Source: JAGOTP01 sp964359565 (GTDB lineage Bacteria > Patescibacteriota > Patescibacteriia > 2-12-FULL-60-25). Taken from it: a DNA stretch of 34,805 bases. The stretch is taken from positions 1 through 34,805 of the forward strand of contig CAYHTN010000003.1 of the NCBI GenBank assembly GCA_964359565.1. The letters run 5' to 3'. Positions 30,659 through 34,805 of the stretch are shown here, piece after piece (position 1 is the first letter of the stretch; each line of letters opens with the position of its first letter). The position numbers were made by a program, and so were the translations under genes. The notes beneath the pieces were generated by a model. That model was not told where the DNA came from. It was given only the letters and a program-made list of their open reading frames with translations, and did no database searches.

Positions 30659-31743
30659 CCAGCCCTTCTTCTCAATCCTGGCAAGAGTATTGCACTCAGG
30701 AGCTCGCTCGTGTAAATCCTCTCCTTCATCACTTAGGATTTCGTTTAGACGAACAACAGGTCCATCTCGGCGGTGAACGAGCCGTGATCAGCGGTCGAAA
30801 GCTCGTTCTCGTTGGTCGGCGCCTAAGCGATAAAAAACGAGTTGTGATCAAAGCAAGTAGTTCCCCTGAAGGAAAGCGCGAAATGGAACTTGAGCATACC
30901 TGCCGTGCTGTTCTTGATAAAATTCAATTTACCTCTACCGCGTTTCTCTCTCCGGAAGAATTAATCTGGCATGAAGAAGATAGCCTTCTGCTTTCTATCA
31001 CCGCTTTCTTAGAACATGATTGCCCCTTCTTGGAGCGGCCGTTTAAAGAACAGTTCTTTCTTGCTCTCAAAGCCTTTGAAGCCCAAGAAAGCGCTCACGC
31101 AACTACATATGAACATACGCGTGTCATCCGAGGGACCTTTCGCGTGTTTGAAACGGAAACTTATCTTCGACAGTTTCATACCTATCAAGAAACAGTCGTA
31201 ACCCACTTCCCTGACGATACTGCTCTGCACGAACGTATGCGTCGTGCAGAGCACGAACTCAATAAAAACCGTCTACGCATGGAGCAGTATAATGGGTTTT
31301 TAACGCATGGAGATTTTGTCCCTCACAACATCCGCATTATCGGTCGTGATATTTATTTATTAGACCATTACGACATTCGTTTTGGGAATAAATACGACGG
31401 CTGGGCCCGCTTTTTAAATTTCATGCTCCTGCATCATCATGAGCTTGAAGGAGCGCTACTCTCCTATTTAGAAAAAAATCGTGGTTCCGAAGAGCTTGAG
31501 GCGCTGCATCTCATGCGTATCTATCGCCTCGGAGAACTGATCTGGTACTACGTGAATCGACTTCAAAAAAGTACAGGCGATCTCCAAATCCTTGACCGTG
31601 CTCGTGTCTCCTTCTGGGGAGATGCCTTAGAAGCAGCCCTCCATAAAACATCATTGCGACTTGAACGGATTCACGCGTACCAAATCGTCCGAGATTCGTT
31701 ACGAAGCGATGAAGAAAAACAACGACAAAAAGGACTGCACTAG
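30655..31743 (+). CDS. APH-fold kinase-like protein
   Basis: A 362-residue protein with an aminoglycoside phosphotransferase/lipopolysaccharide-kinase-type fold. The N-lobe has KRVVIKASSSPEGKREMELE (Lys and Glu pair). The catalytic loop is FLTHGDFVPHNIRI near residue 220 (H-G-D-x-x-x-x-N). The metal motif is IYLLDHYDIRFG, with D-H-Y-D in place of the normal D-x-D, so activity may be altered. It is coupled to the glycosyltransferase by an ATGA overlap, which suggests a shared role in modifying a surface sugar. Substrate unknown. Confidence 0.8.
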   Translation: MTSPSSQSWQEYCTQELARVNPLLHHLGFRLDEQQVHLGGERAVISGRKLVLVGRRLSDKKRVVIKASSSPEGKREMELEHTCRAVLDKIQFTSTAFLSPEELIWHEEDSLLLSITAFLEHDCPFLERPFKEQFFLALKAFEAQESAHATTYEHTRVIRGTFRVFETETYLRQFHTYQETVVTHFPDDTALHERMRRAEHELNKNRLRMEQYNGFLTHGDFVPHNIRIIGRDIYLLDHYDIRFGNKYDGWARFLNFMLLHHHELEGALLSYLEKNRGSEELEALHLMRIYRLGELIWYYVNRLQKSTGDLQILDRARVSFWGDALEAALHKTSLRLERIHAYQIVRDSLRSDEEKQRQKGLH

Positions 31744-31754
31744 GCAGTCTTTTT
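31731..31754. terminator. Bidirectional terminator overlapping a stop codon
   Basis: GACTGC (31733-31738) and GCAGTC (31744-31749) close a loop containing the kinase stop codon TAG. TTTTT follows on the plus strand; on the minus strand the stem is followed by TTTTTGTCG. It serves both the kinase gene and the convergent HD gene. Confidence 0.8.
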
Positions 31755-31757
31755 ATC

Positions 31758-32339
31758 TCACGCGAGCTCACCCAATCGTTCAACGAGCTTCGCGTATTCA
31801 TTGACGAGAGGATGCGTCCACGTTTCTTGAAGTGCCTTGAGAAGGGCTCGTTCAAACCAACATTTTTCTTCTCGACCGCGATTGAAGACCTTCCAAATCT
31901 CTGGTCCTTGTAGGGCGTAGGCTGCGAACAGACTTTCAAGATTATGGATCTTATCGGCAGTGGATACCGCCTTAACCTCATTCGAAGCTACACGGATCGC
32001 TTCAATATAACGCTCTTTTCTGACTTCCCAAGAAAGCGCCTTATCTTCTGTCAACGAACGGACGATGTCAACGACATCTTTCCCAAGTAATTGCTCAAGC
32101 TGTTCAGGGGTCACTTGTGTATCTTCTAAAACATCATGGACTAACGCAGCTGCAATCACCTTGTCACCGAAGCTATGCGAAGCAAGCTTGAGAGCGGCCA
32201 TGTACGGATGCACGACATAAGGAGAGCCACCATCTTTACGCACCTGGCCCGCATGACCGACAAATGCAATCAGCGCTGCTTTTTCAATCAATGAGCGCTC
32301 GGCCATTCCAAAGGTGAGCGAACGATTATCTATGACCAT
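31758..32339 (-). CDS. HD-domain hydrolase of the SpoT/MESH1 type
   Basis: A 193-residue stand-alone HD protein. The motifs are those of (p)ppGpp hydrolases: FVGHAGQVRKDGGSPYVVHP (H1-type H-x4-Q-x-R), AAALVHDVLEDTQVTPEQLE (catalytic HD and E-D-T) and VKAVSTADKIHNLESLFAAY (final D with K-I-H-N). It has no synthetase or TGS domain, as in small alarmone hydrolases. The ATG at 32339 overlaps the end of the glycosyltransferase gene by 10 bases; an internal ATG at 32306 (MAERSLIEK) is a good alternative. Alarmone hydrolysis is the family-based expectation; other nucleotide substrates are possible. Confidence 0.88.
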   Translation of the reverse strand: MVIDNRSLTFGMAERSLIEKAALIAFVGHAGQVRKDGGSPYVVHPYMAALKLASHSFGDKVIAAALVHDVLEDTQVTPEQLEQLLGKDVVDIVRSLTEDKALSWEVRKERYIEAIRVASNEVKAVSTADKIHNLESLFAAYALQGPEIWKVFNRGREEKCWFERALLKALQETWTHPLVNEYAKLVERLGELA

Positions 32340-33541
32340 ATACGATTAAAGATACGCTCTTTCATCGCGTTGGCAATTGCCCCCCACTCATAAGATTCAA
32401 GTACCATTTGACGTGCTTGTTCGGTGACTTTTTTGACCCGCTCAGGATGAGCTAGAACTTCCTGTACCGCCTGAGCGATCTGCCCTGGCTCATCTTTATC
32501 GACCGCCCATCCGGTCGTTGGCTTATCAGGGTTTCGTTTCGCATCAAATAAAAACTCGGCAATCCCACCCTCTTGGGTCGAAATCACCGGCAAACGTGAA
32601 GCCATCGCAGACAAAAAGGCGTTTCCGAGTCCTTCGGAACGACTTGGACCAACGAAGATGTCTGCTGCTTTACGAAAGGAAGTCACCTCCGAACGAGGGA
32701 CTTTTCCGGTGAAAAATACGCGGTCGGCAACACCAAGCTCTTGTGCGAGCCGCTTTAAATCCATCTCGTCTTCCCCATCACCCACGAGAACTAAACGAAT
32801 ATGCGGTGGTAAAAGCGGTAGCGCACGAATCACGATGTCATGTCCTTTTTGATGAACTAAACGAGCGGTGTTCATGAGAACAACTTCTCCTGGTCGTTTA
32901 TTGATTACATGTGTCGCTTTCGCAACCGCTTCGTCCGAAACCGTTTCCTGGACATCGTTTGGATTTGCACCATTATAAATAAGTTCAATCGGTCCCGTGA
33001 ACTTACGACGACGAGCCCAATCTACAAGGAATGTTGAGATTGCCTGAACAATGGTCGCAGTTGTAAATGCTCGTGAAAACAGGGGCCAAAGTGGACGCAT
33101 GACTCGCTCGATATGTTCCGGTGGGTCCCCTTCTTGAAGGGTGAGCACATACGGAACGGAAGGATTCAACAGCTTAAAAATCGCCGCTGGCACCCCCGCA
33201 GAATGCGCCATCATCGCCCAAATCGCATCGTATCGATAGCGTCGGTGAAGCCACCAGGCTTTCCAGGCTGCCAAAAATTGAAATAACGGCTTATTCAAAT
33301 GCAACGGGAGTTTGCGTAGATCTTGAAATGTAGGCTTTTCAGTCACAAGACCGATGCGGTGAACACGCACATTTCCGACCTGCTCTTCTCGAGCCAACGA
33401 GGCATCATAGCAAAGCGTCACCATATGAAATTCAATCTCTTCAGGGGAGATGCGGTCCGTAATCTCTTTTACCGCCGCCTCTGCTCCGCTCGTAAAATGC
33501 GGATAATACGAAAGACAAAAGATCAGGACACGTTTTTTCAT
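32330..33541 (-). CDS. GT4-family glycosyltransferase
   Basis: A 403-residue GT-B enzyme, start at ATG 33541 (MKKRVLIFCLSYYPHFTSGA). The acceptor half has the SGAEAAVKEITDRI loop and LTLQEGDPPEHIERV. The donor half has LMNTARLVHQKGHDIVIRAL, LVLVGDGEDEMDLKRLAQEL, VFFTGKVPRS and the E-x7-E signature in PSRSEGLGNAFLSAMASRLP, with ISTQEGGIAE after it. The start overlaps the epimerase stop by 4 bases (ATGA), so epimerase, glycosyltransferase and HD hydrolase form one operon. It probably builds a surface glycan. Confidence 0.93.
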   Translation of the reverse strand: MKKRVLIFCLSYYPHFTSGAEAAVKEITDRISPEEIEFHMVTLCYDASLAREEQVGNVRVHRIGLVTEKPTFQDLRKLPLHLNKPLFQFLAAWKAWWLHRRYRYDAIWAMMAHSAGVPAAIFKLLNPSVPYVLTLQEGDPPEHIERVMRPLWPLFSRAFTTATIVQAISTFLVDWARRRKFTGPIELIYNGANPNDVQETVSDEAVAKATHVINKRPGEVVLMNTARLVHQKGHDIVIRALPLLPPHIRLVLVGDGEDEMDLKRLAQELGVADRVFFTGKVPRSEVTSFRKAADIFVGPSRSEGLGNAFLSAMASRLPVISTQEGGIAEFLFDAKRNPDKPTTGWAVDKDEPGQIAQAVQEVLAHPERVKKVTEQARQMVLESYEWGAIANAMKERIFNRIWS

Positions 33542-34437
33542 ACGGATTTCGAAGAAGAAGCTTGTGTTTTCACCGCTTCGATATATTCTTTTAATGTTTT
33601 CGTCTGCTTCCACCCGAGGGCTTTGATTTTCTCAGCGTCGATCACTGATTGTTCACGCGTGCTTTTTGTTTGTGTAAGCATCTCAATTTGGCCTCCAAAC
33701 ATCTGGGCGACCTCTAAGAGAGAATGCTCGTCTGTCGATGCAAGGCCGTAGCCATCCCCTTCTCCTTTTTCTGCCGCGAGGATAATACCATTGATCGTAT
33801 CGTCGATATGCGTAAAGGCACGGGTTTGCGTACCCGGTGATCGGACCTGCTGCGGTTCTCCCTTCAAAAAATGCTGACGACAGGTCTCGATAAAAGTCCC
33901 ATAATTCTTCGCGTCCCGTTCACGAGGTCCATAGACATTATAATAATACACGATCACGTACGGAAGATTGTACCAACGCGCATAATTATTGACGAGATCG
34001 CTCATCGCGGCCTTGGCCCACGTATACGGAGAAAGATCACGTCCGAGCGTCCCATCCGCACGAGCCCCAACAGACTTGGTCGAGGAAGCTGAGTACACGA
34101 GCTTACAGTTATGCTTACGCCAATATTCAAGTACAGCGAATGTCCCATCCATATTCAAATCCCATACGAGCTCCGGCTCCTCTAAGCTCTTCCCCACTCG
34201 TGCATATTCACCGAGGTGATAAATGATGTCTGGCCGTTCAGAGATGAGCTTGGCAAGCTCTTTGGTATGTCCAACCCGATAATCAACGCCTGCAACATGA
34301 TTTTCTGTTGTTCCCGTAAAATAATTGTCGAGCGAGATAACCTGATGTCCTGCCTTTACTAACCGCTCACACAGATACGAACCAATAAATCCCGCTCCTC
34401 CGGTGACCAAAACGGTCTTCCTTGGGGTATGTTCCAT
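33538..34437 (-). CDS. NAD-dependent sugar-nucleotide epimerase/dehydratase
   Basis: A 299-residue extended SDR. The ATG at 34437 gives MEHTPRKTVLVTGGAGFIGS with the G-x-x-G-x-x-G NAD site; the 52 extra residues upstream are antisense to unrelated sequence and are rejected. YSASSTKSVG carries the catalytic Ser, and SPYTWAKAAM the Y-x-x-x-K pair. VIVYYYNVYGPRERD and TRAFTHIDDTINGIILAAEK are the usual substrate-side motifs of UDP-glucose 4-epimerase-like enzymes. It supplies a sugar nucleotide for the following glycosyltransferase by operon logic. The exact epimer is not decidable. Confidence 0.9.
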   Translation of the reverse strand: MEHTPRKTVLVTGGAGFIGSYLCERLVKAGHQVISLDNYFTGTTENHVAGVDYRVGHTKELAKLISERPDIIYHLGEYARVGKSLEEPELVWDLNMDGTFAVLEYWRKHNCKLVYSASSTKSVGARADGTLGRDLSPYTWAKAAMSDLVNNYARWYNLPYVIVYYYNVYGPRERDAKNYGTFIETCRQHFLKGEPQQVRSPGTQTRAFTHIDDTINGIILAAEKGEGDGYGLASTDEHSLLEVAQMFGGQIEMLTQTKSTREQSVIDAEKIKALGWKQTKTLKEYIEAVKTQASSSKSV

Positions 34438-34494
34438 AGCCGCAGAATAGCGAGAACACTCGTCTCGGTCAATAAAAAAGAGCACTCCAGACCA

Positions 34495-34680
34495 ACGTAT
34501 GTGGGGCACGGCCAGATCGAGGTGGAGCAGGCGCTGGTGCGGTTCGCGAAAAACGACCACATCGGCGATCTCACCATTTCTCTGCCGAACCACGGAACGA
34601 TGCGTCTCGTGAAGGGACGCAAGCGTTCGGAGCTTCGGGTCTGGGTGCAGCGGATCCCGCGCACCCTCCTCGACACCTGA
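34495..34680 (+). pseudogene. GC-rich 3' fragment of an unrelated gene
   Basis: An open frame ending at a TGA at 34680 reads GHGQIEVEQALVRFAKNDHI, then SLPNHGTMRLVKGRKRSELR. Nearly every codon ends in G or C (GAG GTG GAG CAG GCG CTG GTG CGG), unlike all neighbours. The 5' end is absent: upstream the frame runs into the epimerase promoter without similarity. An ACCGGT-N7-ACCGGT hairpin (34680-34698) and CpG-rich sequence follow. It looks like the tail of a gene from a high-GC source, either transferred or joined in assembly. Confidence 0.5.
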
Positions 34681-34768
34681 CCGGTTGCAATGACCGGTCC
34701 GCGCGCCCGCGCAGCAGAGTGTACTCGCTCTCGCTCCCGGGTGCGCTTTGCAATTTCAAGGAGAATAA

Positions 34769-34805
34769 ATGGTCAGCCTACGTTTAGTTCCTCCTTCACA
34801 ATCTT
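34769..34805 (+). CDS. Start of a gene cut by the window end
   Basis: AAGGAG (34759-34764) lies 4 bases before an ATG, giving MVSLRLVPPSQS up to the last base. This is one of the few clear Shine-Dalgarno sites in the window. The product cannot be identified from 12 residues. Confidence 0.45.
   Translation, partial: MVSLRLVPPSQS

Overview
The window looks like a chromosomal segment of an uncultivated, small-genome bacterium, most likely of the Patescibacteria/CPR type. This is inferred from several traits: a short HrcA, tightly packed or overlapping genes, few clear Shine-Dalgarno sites, small GIY-YIG and serine-recombinase genes beside a tRNA, and many small orphan proteins. TGA is used as a normal stop. 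No 16S rRNA or ribosomal protein is present to fix the lineage.

Region 1 (1-7556) is core. A heat-shock operon on the minus strand runs hrcA-grpE-hsp20-dnaK (dnaK is cut by the window edge). It has a near-consensus sigma-A promoter and a CIRCE operator directly before hrcA. Divergent from it lie a large secreted multi-domain protein and glyA. Region 2 (7557-13629) is accessory. A truncated 5' tRNA-Trp copy, a perfect 24-base palindrome and a GIY-YIG gene precede the intact tRNA-Trp. A minus-strand island of about 5.4 kb then begins inside the tRNA: large serine recombinase, zinc-ribbon protein, unknown protein, a GGTTACC-type inverted repeat array, a replication-type ATPase, two small proteins and another unknown.

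Region 3 (13630-21817) is a patchwork of small unrelated genes: membrane proteins, a frameshifted macrodomain, a collagen-like protein, an APH-type kinase, a Fic toxin with a small antitoxin, a MazG-like pyrophosphohydrolase, a methyltransferase, a NUDIX hydrolase and a YdeI-like protein. Five same-orientation copies of one hairpin repeat separate single genes or gene pairs here, whatever the gene direction. The layout resembles a cassette array.

Region 4 (21818-26660) holds a TrmB-type regulator, an internally deleted YvcK, small membrane proteins, an IS1595-like remnant with both terminal repeats, a cupin, a VF530-like fragment and a CBS protein. Region 5 (26661-34437) is metabolic and cell-surface. 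A three-gene operon resembles ATP-citrate lyase split into its domains (SucC-like, SucD-like, citryl-CoA lyase). It is followed by two GT4 glycosyltransferases, an APH-fold kinase, an HD hydrolase of the SpoT/MESH1 type and a sugar-nucleotide epimerase. The right end (34438-34805) carries a GC-rich gene fragment of different composition and the start of a further gene.
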